The position numbers were made by a program, and so were the translations under genes. DNA of 37,090 nucleotides from Halomonas borealis (GTDB taxonomy: Bacteria; Pseudomonadota; Gammaproteobacteria; Pseudomonadales; Halomonadaceae), in the NCBI RefSeq assembly GCF_004798905.1, contig NZ_SDMO01000021.1:1-37090 (forward strand). The letters are read 5' to 3'. Shown piece after piece: positions 14,831 to 23,478 of the stretch (its first letter is position 1; each line of letters opens with the position of its first letter). The notes under the pieces were generated by a model that saw only the letters and a program-made list of their open reading frames with translations, was not told the DNA's origin and did no database searches.

Positions 14831-15580
14831 ATGAGCCTCAAAGTGGACAGGGATGGGATGGCATTCACCTTCAAGGGCGGCATGCTGCCGATGACGGTCA
14901 TGGAACTGGCCAGTGCCGACCCCGAACACATTCGCGAGCAACTCGCCGGCAAGCTCAGTCAGTCACCCGCTTTCTTCCAGCATACCCCGGTGGTGCTCAG
15001 CGTCGAACAGCTCGACGAACCGCACCTTGCCCTCGAGCGGATCTGTGCGGTGTGCCGGGCCCATAAGCTTTTGCCGGTGGCGGTGCGCGGCGGGACGGAT
15101 CCCGTCAAGCAGTCGTCCTGGGCGCTGGGGCTCGGCTGGTTCCCGCCACAGGAGGCGGCGCGGCCGCGTACCCTGGAGAGCGTGCCGACCACCGATGCCG
15201 AACCGGCACCCGAGGCGACGGTTGCCGACGAGCCGACGCCGGCCGCCAGTGCGGTCGGGCGCATCTATCGTGGCACGGTGCGTTCCGGGCAGCAGGTCAC
15301 CGCGCCGGAAGGCGATCTGGTGGTCGTGGGCGCGGTCAACGCCGGCGCCGAGGTGCTGGCCGGGGGCAGTGTCCATGTCTACGGCGCCCTGCGCGGCCGG
15401 GCCCTGGCCGGTATTCACGGCGACCCGGAAGCGGCGATCTTCTGTCGCGAGTTGCGCGCCGAACTGCTGTCGGTGGCCGGCAACTACAAGCGCCTGGAAG
15501 ACATCGACCCCCGGCTGCTGGGGACCGGCGTCCAGGTGCGCCTGGACGCCGGTCAGCTGGGCATCGCCACGCTGGACTGA
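14831..15580 (+). CDS. minC: septum site-determining protein MinC
   Basis: 249 residues. The start at MSLKVDRDGMAFTFKGG follows GGAG; an upstream in-frame ATG at 14753 would lie within the leader hairpin and is rejected. Residues 1-100 form the N-terminal MinC domain that antagonises FtsZ polymers. A Pro/Ala/Glu-rich linker (about 115-150) precedes the C-terminal right-handed beta-helix (about 155-245), with the conserved IYRGTVRSGQQV and VVGAVNAGAEVLAGGSVHVYG motifs that bind MinD and dimerise. MinC stops Z-ring assembly away from mid-cell. It is the first gene of minC-minD-minE. Confidence 0.95.
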   Translation: MSLKVDRDGMAFTFKGGMLPMTVMELASADPEHIREQLAGKLSQSPAFFQHTPVVLSVEQLDEPHLALERICAVCRAHKLLPVAVRGGTDPVKQSSWALGLGWFPPQEAARPRTLESVPTTDAEPAPEATVADEPTPAASAVGRIYRGTVRSGQQVTAPEGDLVVVGAVNAGAEVLAGGSVHVYGALRGRALAGIHGDPEAAIFCRELRAELLSVAGNYKRLEDIDPRLLGTGVQVRLDAGQLGIATLD

Positions 15581-15653
15581 CGCGCTGGCGACGACTCGGC
15601 GGCTCCCTTCGGTGGGCCGTCCTTTCTATTACATGACAGACAGGATGTGACAC

Positions 15654-16472
15654 TTGGCCAAGATCATCGTTGTGACCTCCGGCAAGGGTGGGGTCGGCAA
15701 GACAACCAGTGCGGCCGCCATCGCGACGGGCCTGGCGCTGCGGGGCCAGAAGACCGTAGTCATCGACTTCGACGTGGGGCTGCGAAACCTCGACCTGATC
15801 ATGGGCTGCGAGCGACGCGTGGTCTATGACCTGGTCAATGTCATCCAGGGAGAGGCCGGGCTCAATCAGGCGCTGATCCGTGACAAGCGGGTCGATAACC
15901 TGCATATCCTGCCGGCCTCGCAGACTCGCGACAAGGACGCGCTGACCCTGGAAGGCGTCGAGACCGTACTCAACGCCCTGAACAAGGAGTTCGACTACAT
16001 CGTCTGCGACTCCCCGGCGGGGATCGAGCGCGGCGCCCAGCTGGCCATGTACTTCGCCGACGAGGCGATCGTGGTCACCAATCCAGAGGTGTCCTCGGTG
16101 CGCGACTCCGATCGCATCCTCGGCCTGCTGGCGTCCAAGACCCGGCGCGCCGAGCGTGGTGAAGACCCGATCAAGGAGCATCTGCTGATCACACGCTACA
16201 ACCCGAACCGGGTGGACAGCGGTGACATGCTCAACCTGGAGGACATCCAGGAGATCCTGGCCATCAAGCTGGCCGGGCTGATCCCCGAGTCGGGGGCGGT
16301 GCTGCGTGCCTCGAACCAGGGCGTTCCGGTGACCCACGACGAGGGCAGCGATGCCGGCCAGGCCTATGCCGATACAGTGGCGCGGCTGATGGACGAAGAC
16401 GTGCCGCTGCGTTTCCATGAGTATCAGAAGAAGGGGCTGCTCAGCCGCATGTTCGGAGGAGGTCGTAGGTGA
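15654..16472 (+). CDS. minD: septum site-determining ATPase MinD
   Basis: 272 residues, close to E. coli MinD (270). It starts with TTG, since AGGA (15642-15645) is correctly spaced and no in-frame ATG precedes the [17 protein letters not shown] sequence. The deviant Walker A motif KGGVGKTT is at 11-18, and [16 protein letters not shown] and VCDSPAGIE are the switch motifs. The C-terminal amphipathic helix ([10 protein letters not shown]) is the membrane-targeting sequence. MinD binds the membrane as an ATP dimer, recruits MinC, and is released by MinE, giving pole-to-pole oscillation. It ends in a 4-bp GTGA overlap with minE. Confidence 0.97.
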   Translation: MAKIIVVTSGKGGVGKTTSAAAIATGLALRGQKTVVIDFDVGLRNLDLIMGCERRVVYDLVNVIQGEAGLNQALIRDKRVDNLHILPASQTRDKDALTLEGVETVLNALNKEFDYIVCDSPAGIERGAQLAMYFADEAIVVTNPEVSSVRDSDRILGLLASKTRRAERGEDPIKEHLLITRYNPNRVDSGDMLNLEDIQEILAIKLAGLIPESGAVLRASNQGVPVTHDEGSDAGQAYADTVARLMDEDVPLRFHEYQKKGLLSRMFGGGRR

Positions 16473-16720
16473 AGCTACTCGAATTCCTGAAGCGCGAGCG
16501 CAAGAAATCCGCTTCCGTCGCCAAGGAGCGGCTACAGATCATCGTCGCGCACCAACGCAGCCAGCGCGGCCAGCCGGACTTCATGCCGATGCTCGAGAAG
16601 GAGCTGTTGGAAGTGATTCGCCGCTACGTCCAGGTCGACGACGAGGCGGTCAATATTTCCCTCGACAGCGAAGACAACTGCTCCGTGCTGGAGCTCAACG
16701 TCACCCTGCCCAGAGACTGA
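16469..16720 (+). CDS. minE: cell division topological specificity factor MinE
   Basis: 83 residues, standard length. The GTG start overlaps the minD TGA (GTGA) and is preceded by GGAGGAGGT, so translation is coupled to minD. The N-terminal [20 protein letters not shown] region includes the membrane-binding and MinD-contact segment (about 1-31); residues 32-83 form the topological specificity domain, with [18 protein letters not shown]. MinE stimulates the MinD ATPase and confines the MinCD inhibitor to the poles. A hairpin follows the stop directly. Confidence 0.97.
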   Translation: MKLLEFLKRERKKSASVAKERLQIIVAHQRSQRGQPDFMPMLEKELLEVIRRYVQVDDEAVNISLDSEDNCSVLELNVTLPRD

Positions 16721-16740
16721 GCGGCGGCTGAGCCGCCGTT
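16720..16740 (+). terminator. terminator candidate after minE
   Basis: A perfect 7-bp stem CGGCGGC/GCCGCCG (16722-16728 with 16732-16738, loop TGA) begins right after the minE stop and is followed by TT then a C-run. It is short of Ts, so it may be leaky; sbcB follows 55 bp later on the same strand. Confidence 0.5.
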
Positions 16741-16795
16741 CCCCCTGTGCTAGGCTTGGGGGCCGTTTTTCTATGCCCGCTCGGAGAGCTCGCCC

Positions 16796-18286
16796 ATGGC
16801 GAAGTCGCAAGCCGCCCCCCTGACCTTTCTCTGGCACGACTACGAGACCTTCGGCGCCGATACGCGCCGCGACCGGCCCTCCCAGTTCGCAGCGATTCGC
16901 ACCGATGCCGAGTTCAACGAGCTCGACGAGCCCATCGAGCTGTACTGCAAGCCCGCCGATGATTACCTGCCGCATCCCCAGGCTTGCTTGATCACCGGTA
17001 TCACGCCGCAGCGGGCGCTGCGGCGTGGCCTGCCCGAGGCGGAATTCGCCGGCCGGGTGATGGCGGCAATGAGCCAGCCCGGCACCTGCGTGCTGGGCTA
17101 CAACAACGTGCGTTTCGACGACGAGATCGGCCGCCACCTCTTCTATCGCAACCTGCTCGATCCCTATGCCCGGGAGTGGCAGAACGGCAACTCGCGCTGG
17201 GACCTGATCGACGTGGTGCGGGCCTTCCATGCCCTGCGCCCCGAGGGCATCGAGTGGCCGACCCGCGAGGATGGCTCGCCGAGCTTCCGGCTCGAGGACC
17301 TGACCGCGGCCAACGGCATCGAGCACGCCGGTGCCCACGATGCCCTGGCCGATGTGCGGGCGACCATCGCCCTGGCGCGGCTGCTGCGTCGCTGCAACGC
17401 CAATCTCTTCGATTACCTGCTGGCCCAGCGCGGCAAGCGTCAGGTGGCGCGTCAGCTCGACGTGCCGGGTCGCAAGCCAGTGCTGCACGTCTCGCGGCGT
17501 TATCCGGCCAGCCGGGGCTGCAGTGCCCTGGTGATGCCGTTGGCCGAACACCCCACGAACCCCAACGGGGTGATCGTCTACGACCTCTCGGTGGACCCCG
17601 AGCCGCTGCTGGCGCTGTCGGCCGAGCAGATTCGCGAGCGGGTCTTCGTCAGCAACGACGACCTGGCCGAGGGCGAGTCGCGCATTCCGCTCAAGGTCAT
17701 CCACATCAACAAGTGCCCGGTGGTGCTGCCGGCCAATGCGCTCAAGGACGTCGCCGGCCCCCGTCAGGGCGAGTACGGCGATATCGTCGAGCGCCTCGCG
17801 CTGGACGTGGAGGCCTGTCGTGGGCACTGGAAGACCCTGGCGGCGCAGCCCGAGGTGGCCGCCCGGGTCGCCGAGGTGTTCGCCGCGCCGCCGCCGGAGC
17901 CGCCCCATGATCCGGACCTGATGCTCTATTCCGGAGGCTTCTTCTCGCCGTCGGATCGCCAGCAGATGGAGCGGGTGCGGGCCGCCGAGCCTTGGGACCT
18001 GGTGGGGGCGAGCTTCGCCTTCCAGGATCCGCGCCTGGAAGAGATGCTGTTCCGCTATCGGGCGCGCAGCTACCCCGACACCCTGAGCGGCGAGGAGCAG
18101 GAGCGCTGGGAGGCCTTCCGCTGGGAGCGCATGAATGACGCCGCCGTCGCCGGTTTCACCCTCAAGGAGTTCGCCCGTGAGATCGATCGCCTGAATCAGG
18201 GTTCGCTCGGCGACCGCGAGCGACAGGTGCTGGAGGAGCTGGTGATGCATGTGGAGGCCATGATGCCGCCCCAGGCGTTCGGCTGA
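16796..18286 (+). CDS. sbcB: exonuclease I (3'-5' ssDNA exonuclease)
   Basis: 496 residues (E. coli 475). The DEDDh catalytic residues fall at the same numbers as in E. coli ExoI: Asp15 and Glu17 in WHDYETFG, Asp108 in NNVRFDDE, His181 and Asp186 in GAHDALADV. The exonuclease domain is followed by the SH3-like and helical C-terminal domains (about 202-496) that make the C-shaped clamp and bind SSB. It digests single-stranded DNA processively from the 3' end, in mismatch repair and recombination. GGAGAG precedes the ATG. It is followed by a strong terminator and is convergent with the M16 protease gene. Confidence 0.95.
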   Translation: MAKSQAAPLTFLWHDYETFGADTRRDRPSQFAAIRTDAEFNELDEPIELYCKPADDYLPHPQACLITGITPQRALRRGLPEAEFAGRVMAAMSQPGTCVLGYNNVRFDDEIGRHLFYRNLLDPYAREWQNGNSRWDLIDVVRAFHALRPEGIEWPTREDGSPSFRLEDLTAANGIEHAGAHDALADVRATIALARLLRRCNANLFDYLLAQRGKRQVARQLDVPGRKPVLHVSRRYPASRGCSALVMPLAEHPTNPNGVIVYDLSVDPEPLLALSAEQIRERVFVSNDDLAEGESRIPLKVIHINKCPVVLPANALKDVAGPRQGEYGDIVERLALDVEACRGHWKTLAAQPEVAARVAEVFAAPPPEPPHDPDLMLYSGGFFSPSDRQQMERVRAAEPWDLVGASFAFQDPRLEEMLFRYRARSYPDTLSGEEQERWEAFRWERMNDAAVAGFTLKEFAREIDRLNQGSLGDRERQVLEELVMHVEAMMPPQAFG

Positions 18287-18319
18287 CCGCCGGGACGCGT
18301 GTCTGCCGCGGGCCGCCGG

Positions 18320-18356
18320 CGGCCCTGCCGTCGCTCGCGACGGCAGGGCCGTTTTT
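18320..18356 (+). terminator. rho-independent terminator of sbcB
   Basis: A perfect 14-bp stem (18320-18333 with 18338-18351) with a CTCG loop is followed by five Ts (18352-18356). It lies 33 bp past the sbcB stop. Confidence 0.9.
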
Positions 18357-18387
18357 CATTGCGACGGGGAGCTCGGCTCCCAAGCGA

Positions 18388-18413
18388 GATGCCCGGCCAA
18401 TCGGCCGGGCATC
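18388..18413 (-). terminator. terminator candidate of the M16 protease gene
   Basis: A perfect 11-bp stem (18388-18398 with 18403-18413, loop AATC) lies 13 bp past the protease stop on the minus strand, followed by a mixed pyrimidine stretch rather than a clean T-run. Confidence 0.6.
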
Positions 18414-18426
18414 GTCGTTGCCGGGG

Positions 18427-21285
18427 TCAGTCGTCGCCGTCGGGCAGCGGGGGCAGGTCGGCCTTGAGGGCCATGACATCGCTGGCGCCGTCGTCGGGGT
18501 CGTGGGCGATCCGCACCACGGCGTCATCGATCAGCCCCGGCCACAGCGTGCGCAATGCCTCGGGGGTCACCGCCAGGGCGCGTTCGGCCAGGTGCCGGCG
18601 GCGCTCGAAGTCGCCGTCGCCGATGGCCAGCGTCTGCCACAGCCGGTTGGTACGGGCCGCGAGACTGGGGTCGCGGGTCAGCAGGTCGTCATGGACCGCC
18701 TGGCGATAGGGCGCCAAGGTCTCGTCGTCGAGGCTGTCGAGCCGTTCGCCGCTGCCCGCCAGGAAGGCGTCGATGCGTGCCTGGATGGTGGCGCTCTCGG
18801 TGTCGGGTGACTGCACCAGCAGGGCGATGCCGGGGGCGTCGAGCAGCGGCCGGTAGCCGGCATTGACCACGTAGCCGAGTTGTTGCTCGGTGCGCAGCTG
18901 CTGATAGAAAGGCGTTTCCAGCAGTCGGCCGAGTACCGCCAGCCGTGCGCGGCTTTCCAGCGAGCGGTCCGGTCCCTGGAGGTAGCGCATCACCAGGTGT
19001 TCGTCGCGTGCGGTATCGGGCGTCAGGGTGGGCAGGTCATGGGACGCCTGCAGCGGCGTCAGCGTGGGGATCGCCGCGTCGTCGAGCCGCGGGGCCAGGG
19101 CCTCGGCCACCGCTCGGGCCTGGTCGCTCGCGGCCTCGGCATCCTGATTGCCGACCGCCATGGCCTCCAGGTGCAGGCCGTCGAGGAAGGTTTCGCGGAA
19201 GTCGCGCAGCGCCTCGCTATCCAGCGCGTCGCTGGCGTCGAGCAGCGCCTGGGGTGACCACTGGGGGCGGATCAAGACCTCGGCCAGGGTGCGGCCGGCC
19301 TGACGATAGAGATCGTCCTGAGGGGCGTTGCGCCATTGCTGGCGCAGCTGCTGGCGAACGCGGGCGACATCGGAGGAGTCGATCTCGCCGCCGCGCAGCT
19401 GCTCGATGACCCGCTCGATCAGCGCCTGCTGGCCATCCCGCCAGCCGGAGAACGACAGGGTGATGCCGCGCGCATGGGCGTAGGCTTCGAAGCCGTGGCC
19501 GGCCAACCGGGCGGGGTAGAGGGCCTCGTTGAGGCTGTCCTGCAGCCAGCCGGCGAGCAGGCGCGACAGGACGGCGTCGCGGGCATGCCGGCTGGCGTCG
19601 GGATGCTGCAGGCTGAAGCGCCACTCGACGCGCGGTGTCTCGAAGCTGGCGTCACGCATCTGCCAGAAGTCGAATGTCGGCGTGTCGAGGCGTTGTACCG
19701 GGGCCTCGTCCTGGCCGTCCAGCAGCGTCAGGTCCTGGGCGACATAGGGGTTGGGCTCGGGTAGCACCAGGCCGTCGAGGGGCGCGGCGTCGCCGATGCC
19801 GGCTGCGGCCGGCGACCAGGGCACGTCGAACCAGGGTGTCTGTGCGTCGCCCTCGACCTCGGGGGCGCTGTAGAGGCGCAACATGTTCGCAGGGCGCAGG
19901 GCCGCCAGCCAGCGGTCGATGCGCTCGGCGTCGAAGCCGTCCATGCGGTAGGGCGCGTAGTTGACGTCCTCGACCGGATAGCGGGACAGGCTGGTGGCCA
20001 GGCGCATGGCCGTGTTCAGGGCGCTGCCGTGCTCCTGGAAACGGAAGGCCTGCTCGGCGAGGCGGGCCTGCTCGTCGTAGCGCCAGGCCTCGACGCCCCG
20101 CTCGCGGATCGCCCGGATGGCGGCGAACAGGCTGGCCTGGATGCGCTCGCGATGCTTGGCGCCCTCCGGCGTCAGGCTGATGTCGACGCTGAACAGCGCC
20201 TGTTGGCCATCGCCGCGAGTGGTGCCGGCGGACAGCCCGTCGGCCCAGCCGGCCTCGCGCAAGGCGTCGAGCAGGCTGCCCTGGCCCTCGTGGCCGAGCA
20301 GGTTGGCCAGGTAGCTGGCCGGTTTGAGGCGATAGGCCGTCTCGGGGTCCGGGGTCGGGAAGTAGAAGGTCAGCCGACGATCGTCGCGTAGCGAATGCAG
20401 CTCGGCGGCGGCGGGTAGGGTGTCCGGCGTGGTCAGTGGCGTGGTGATCGCGGGGCGCGACAGGCCACGGTCGGGCACCGCGTCGAAGTCGCCACGCACC
20501 AGGGCCGCGAGTTCATCGAGGGGCTGGGGCGCGACCACCGAGAGGTGCATGACGTTGGCGCCGTAGTGGTGCTCGTAGAAGTCCACCACGCGTTGGCGTA
20601 GCGGCACCTCGCCTTCCGGCCGCTCGGCCAGGGTGGCATTGCTACCCACCGAGAAGCGGGTCGTCGGGTGCGCGGGGTTCAACAGCTCCTCGAGGACGGC
20701 GGCGTGGCGGCGGCTGGCGTTGCGCTTGCGCGCCTGATATTCGGAGTGCACCACCTGGCGCTCGTTGGCCAGTCGGTCGGCATTGAACAGCGGATCGACG
20801 AAGAAGCGGCTGAAACGATCCAGGGTGCCGCCCAGGGCCTCCGGGTCCACCGAGAAGAAGTAGTTGGTGTCCTGGGCGGCGGTATAGGCATTGTGCTGAC
20901 CGCCGTGGCGCGACAGGTAGCTCTGGTAGGCATCGGCCTCGGGGTAGGCTTCGGTGCCCAGGAACAGCATGTGCTCCAGGTAATGCGCGAGGCCTGCCAG
21001 GTCATCCGGGTCCTGGGCGCTGCCCACGTCCACGTTGAGCGAGGCGGCGGCCTTGTCGGCCTCGGGGTCGCTGACCAGCAGCACGCTGAGGCCGTTGTCC
21101 AGCGTCAGGCTGCGGTAGTCACGCTGGTCCGTGGGGCTGGCGAGCGGGCTTGCGAGTGTGGTCGGCGGCGCCGTGCCATCGGTGGCCGTGGCATCGGCCG
21201 CCGCCGGGGCGGTGGCGAGTGCCGGCAGCAGGGCGCCGGCCACGATGAGGGGTAACGCCGGGCGCGGGCGAGGGGGGCGGATCAT
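18427..21285 (-). CDS. pitrilysin/insulysin-type M16 zinc protease, exported
   Basis: 952 residues, like pitrilysin (962). Residues 1-31 form a signal peptide ending in AAA, so the enzyme is probably periplasmic. The inverted zinc motif HYLEH (His101, Glu104, His105) and the third ligand Glu182 (VVHSEY) lie 77 residues apart, the same spacing as in pitrilysin, so the N-terminal peptidase domain looks active; the remaining M16 domains form the closing half of the chamber. It degrades peptides and small proteins. The start is uncertain within GTG-ATG-ATG: the ATG at 21285 has the best spacing to AAGGAG (21291-21296), which itself lies in the last codons of the SRAP gene. The SRAP stop overlaps the region (TGATG), so the two are translationally coupled. 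The closest name would be ptrA-like. Confidence 0.9.
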   Translation of the reverse strand: MIRPPRPRPALPLIVAGALLPALATAPAAADATATDGTAPPTTLASPLASPTDQRDYRSLTLDNGLSVLLVSDPEADKAAASLNVDVGSAQDPDDLAGLAHYLEHMLFLGTEAYPEADAYQSYLSRHGGQHNAYTAAQDTNYFFSVDPEALGGTLDRFSRFFVDPLFNADRLANERQVVHSEYQARKRNASRRHAAVLEELLNPAHPTTRFSVGSNATLAERPEGEVPLRQRVVDFYEHHYGANVMHLSVVAPQPLDELAALVRGDFDAVPDRGLSRPAITTPLTTPDTLPAAAELHSLRDDRRLTFYFPTPDPETAYRLKPASYLANLLGHEGQGSLLDALREAGWADGLSAGTTRGDGQQALFSVDISLTPEGAKHRERIQASLFAAIRAIRERGVEAWRYDEQARLAEQAFRFQEHGSALNTAMRLATSLSRYPVEDVNYAPYRMDGFDAERIDRWLAALRPANMLRLYSAPEVEGDAQTPWFDVPWSPAAAGIGDAAPLDGLVLPEPNPYVAQDLTLLDGQDEAPVQRLDTPTFDFWQMRDASFETPRVEWRFSLQHPDASRHARDAVLSRLLAGWLQDSLNEALYPARLAGHGFEAYAHARGITLSFSGWRDGQQALIERVIEQLRGGEIDSSDVARVRQQLRQQWRNAPQDDLYRQAGRTLAEVLIRPQWSPQALLDASDALDSEALRDFRETFLDGLHLEAMAVGNQDAEAASDQARAVAEALAPRLDDAAIPTLTPLQASHDLPTLTPDTARDEHLVMRYLQGPDRSLESRARLAVLGRLLETPFYQQLRTEQQLGYVVNAGYRPLLDAPGIALLVQSPDTESATIQARIDAFLAGSGERLDSLDDETLAPYRQAVHDDLLTRDPSLAARTNRLWQTLAIGDGDFERRRHLAERALAVTPEALRTLWPGLIDDAVVRIAHDPDDGASDVMALKADLPPLPDGDD

Positions 21286-21287
21286 CA

Positions 21288-21968
21288 TCACTCCTTGGCG
21301 GTCCGGCGCAGCATGGGGCCGGTGGGATGGGCGCAGGCGGCCTCCTGGCAGCCGGGGTCGTTCACACGTCTTGATACCGGAAAGGCGCCCAAGAGTTCCT
21401 CGGGTGCCGGCTCGAGCCGTTCATGCAGGGCGTCCGACGGCGTCTCCGGATCGAGCCAGCGTGCGGCGTGCGAGGGGGGAATCACCGCCGGCAGGCGGTC
21501 GGTGAGCGGCGACAACAGCGCGTTGGTGGGCACCGTGATCAGCGCCAGGGAGTCGTGAAAGGCGCTGAGGTCGGTGTGAAAACGACACCACAGGCCCGCC
21601 AGCAGCAGTGGCCCCCTGTCGGCGCGGGTCACCAGGAAGGGCTGCTTGGCCCGTGGTTGGGTCTTCCAGACGTAGGTGCCGCTCGCCGGTATCAGGCAGC
21701 GTCGGGTGGCGAAGGCCTCGCGGAACATGGGGCGCGAGGTGAGCGATTCGGCCCGGGCGCAGTGGGGGGCGTGGTCGAGCACGTCGAGCCAGGGAGGCGT
21801 GAGCCCCCAGAAGGCCTGGCAGAGTCGGGGCCGGCCGGTGTCGAGGCGGATCATCGACAGCGGACGGCGTGGGGCCAGGTTGACGCCGGTGATCGGCGTC
21901 TCGTCCACGCTCAGATCGGGCAGCAGGCGTATGAGGTCGAGGGGCGGAATATAGAGACGACCGGCCAT
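21288..21968 (-). CDS. SRAP/YedK-family protein lacking all catalytic residues
   Basis: 226 residues with the full SRAP (SOS response-associated peptidase, HMCES/YedK) fold pattern: GVNLAPRRPL, QAFWGLTPPW, RAESLTSRPMFREAF, RRCLIPASGTYVW, KQPFLVTR, ALITVPTNALLS and AFPVSRRV all align with the family. The usual catalytic set is gone: Cys2 (MCGRF) is Ala2 (MAGRL), the Asn of NARAET is Cys70 (CARAES), the Glu of the (Y/F)EW motif is Val100 (YVW), and the His of HDRxP is Thr156 (TDRLP). YedK/HMCES crosslinks abasic sites through Cys2, so this copy cannot do that chemistry. GGAG precedes the ATG. It may bind DNA without crosslinking, or have a new role with the coupled M16 protease. Confidence 0.88.
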   Translation of the reverse strand: MAGRLYIPPLDLIRLLPDLSVDETPITGVNLAPRRPLSMIRLDTGRPRLCQAFWGLTPPWLDVLDHAPHCARAESLTSRPMFREAFATRRCLIPASGTYVWKTQPRAKQPFLVTRADRGPLLLAGLWCRFHTDLSAFHDSLALITVPTNALLSPLTDRLPAVIPPSHAARWLDPETPSDALHERLEPAPEELLGAFPVSRRVNDPGCQEAACAHPTGPMLRRTAKE

Positions 21969-22040
21969 GGAGACTCCGCGGACAGGGGAGCGTCAGGGTA
22001 CCCAAGACACTCGGGTGTGGAAAGCGCCGAGTCGGCGGGC

Positions 22041-22068
22041 TTGCGTTGCGCCTCAGGCGCGATATGCT
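22041..22068 (+). promoter_or_regulatory. candidate tetR promoter with a palindrome in the spacer
   Basis: TTGCGT (22041-22046) and TATGCT (22063-22068) are 16 bp apart. The spacer holds GCGCC-TCA-GGCGC (22048-22060), a perfect inverted repeat, where a TetR-type repressor would block polymerase. This fits autoregulation by the TetR gene that starts 85 bp downstream. Confidence 0.45.
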
Positions 22069-22152
22069 AGCGGAAACAGTGTTTTTATTTGAGATCGTGG
22101 CCGGCGCTCGTCCCTAGAGACGCCGCGCCGTCCCCGGCCCGCGAGGAAGTCG

Positions 22153-22770
22153 ATGGCTCGTCCCAGACAGCACGCCCCCGAGGCGCTTCATGCCCAGGTG
22201 ATGGCCGCCTGCGATGCCTGGCTGCAGGAGCAGCCCGTGCATACGCTCTCGCTGCGGTCGCTGGCGCGTGACGTCGGCTGCGCCCCCAGCACGCTACTCA
22301 AGCTCTACGGCAGCTTCGGCAACCTGTTGCAGCATGTGAACATCGAGTCGCTCGCACGGCTGCGTACCGCCATCGAGCCGCTACTCGAAGAGACGGCGCC
22401 GGAGGGCCGGATCAAGGCGCTGGCCGAGGCCTACTGGGAATTCGCTCGCCATGAGCCGTTCCGCTGGCAGCTGATGTTCGATTATCCGCTGGCCCAGGAG
22501 GGCGAGCTGGATCGGCGTCAGAGCGACATGATCGAGGCGCTGTTCCTGCGCATCGAGGTCACGCTCAAGGAATACCAGCCGGCGCTCGGCGACCTGGAGG
22601 CGCGCCGGATGGGGCGTACCCTGTGGGGAAGCGTGCATGGCCTGGTGCAGCTGGGGCTCAACGAGCGTCTCGGATACTGGCAGAGCGAGCCTTTGGAGGT
22701 GACGGAGCTGATCGATCAGCTGCTGACGACCCTGCTGGCCGGCCTGAAGGCGAGGCCCGACGCCCCTTGA
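22153..22770 (+). CDS. TetR/AcrR-family transcriptional regulator
   Basis: 205 residues. The N-terminal helix-turn-helix is at about 30-55 (LSLRSLARDVGCAPSTLLKL then YGSFGNLL). The C-terminal ligand domain carries the LWGSVHGLVQL sequence (WHG-type) and a hydrophobic pocket region. It would act as a dimeric repressor released by a small hydrophobic ligand; the ligand is unknown. AGGAAG precedes the ATG. The next gene, a PlsC-type acyltransferase, begins within a few bases of its stop, so the regulator and the lipid enzyme are very likely co-transcribed. The promoter has a palindromic operator candidate. A lipid or fatty-acyl signal is plausible but unproved. Confidence 0.87.
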   Translation: MARPRQHAPEALHAQVMAACDAWLQEQPVHTLSLRSLARDVGCAPSTLLKLYGSFGNLLQHVNIESLARLRTAIEPLLEETAPEGRIKALAEAYWEFARHEPFRWQLMFDYPLAQEGELDRRQSDMIEALFLRIEVTLKEYQPALGDLEARRMGRTLWGSVHGLVQLGLNERLGYWQSEPLEVTELIDQLLTTLLAGLKARPDAP

Positions 22771-22778
22771 CCCCGCTG

Positions 22779-23471
22779 ATGGCCTGGGGCCTTCTCGCGC
22801 TGGTGGTAGTCGCTCTGGGCGGGTGGCTATGCTCGCCGCGGCGGATGCTGCGGCGGCTGGTGTTCTTGATGATCCACCTGCTCTACCGGTTGCGCTTCCG
22901 CGGCCGCCGCCATATTCCCGCTCATGGCCCCGCCCTGGTGGTCTGCAACCACGTCAGCTTCGTCGATGCCCTGGTGGTCGGGGGCGCGAGCCCCCGTCCG
23001 TTGCGCTTTTTGATGGACCGGCCGATCTACGAGTCACCCTGGCTGCACTGGCTGTTCAAGCTGGTGGGGGCGATCCCGGTGGACTCCGATCGCCGCGATC
23101 CGGGGGAGCTGCGCCGCGCGCTGGAGCAGGTCAGCCAGGCGTTGCGCGCCGGCGAGGTGGTGATGCTGTTCCCCGAGGGGCGTTTGACCTCGGACGGGGA
23201 GATCCAAGACTTCCGCCGTGGGCTGGACCTGATCCTGGCGCGCGACCCGGTGCCGGTCGTGCCGGCGGGGCTGGCAGGGCTTTGGGGGTCATGGACCTCG
23301 CACTGCGGTGGCCGGGCGCTGAGCAAGCCGCCGCGGCGCTTCCGCGCCCGGGTGGCGCTGTATTTCGGCGCCCCGCTGGCCCCGGCCGAGGCCGGCCGCC
23401 AGCGAGTCGAGGCGCGCGTGAGGGCGCTGAAGGCCGAGGCCGACGAGTGGGCGATGGGGCGGGGGCGCTGA
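22779..23471 (+). CDS. PlsC-type 1-acyl-glycerol-3-phosphate acyltransferase
   Basis: 230 residues from the ATG at 22779. An in-frame TTG at 22767 overlaps the tetR stop (TTGA) and has a GAAGGCGAGG upstream, so it is a possible alternative. An N-terminal membrane anchor (about 2-37) precedes the acyltransferase domain with the NHVSFVDA motif (His58, Asp63 of HX4D) and FPEGRLTS (131-138), which bind acyl donor and glycerol phosphate. The enzyme would transfer an acyl group to lysophosphatidic acid or a related lipid at the inner membrane. This is probably an accessory homologue rather than the essential plsC. It is convergent with the corB gene, 7 bp between the stops. Confidence 0.88.
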   Translation: MAWGLLALVVVALGGWLCSPRRMLRRLVFLMIHLLYRLRFRGRRHIPAHGPALVVCNHVSFVDALVVGGASPRPLRFLMDRPIYESPWLHWLFKLVGAIPVDSDRRDPGELRRALEQVSQALRAGEVVMLFPEGRLTSDGEIQDFRRGLDLILARDPVPVVPAGLAGLWGSWTSHCGGRALSKPPRRFRARVALYFGAPLAPAEAGRQRVEARVRALKAEADEWAMGRGR

Positions 23472-23478
23472 TGCAGGC

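Noticed and set aside
16532..18250. 572-codon open frame on the minus strand, antisense to sbcB
   Set aside because: sbcB on the plus strand has all DEDDh residues at the E. coli positions; the antisense product is unlike any protein and has no ribosome binding site.
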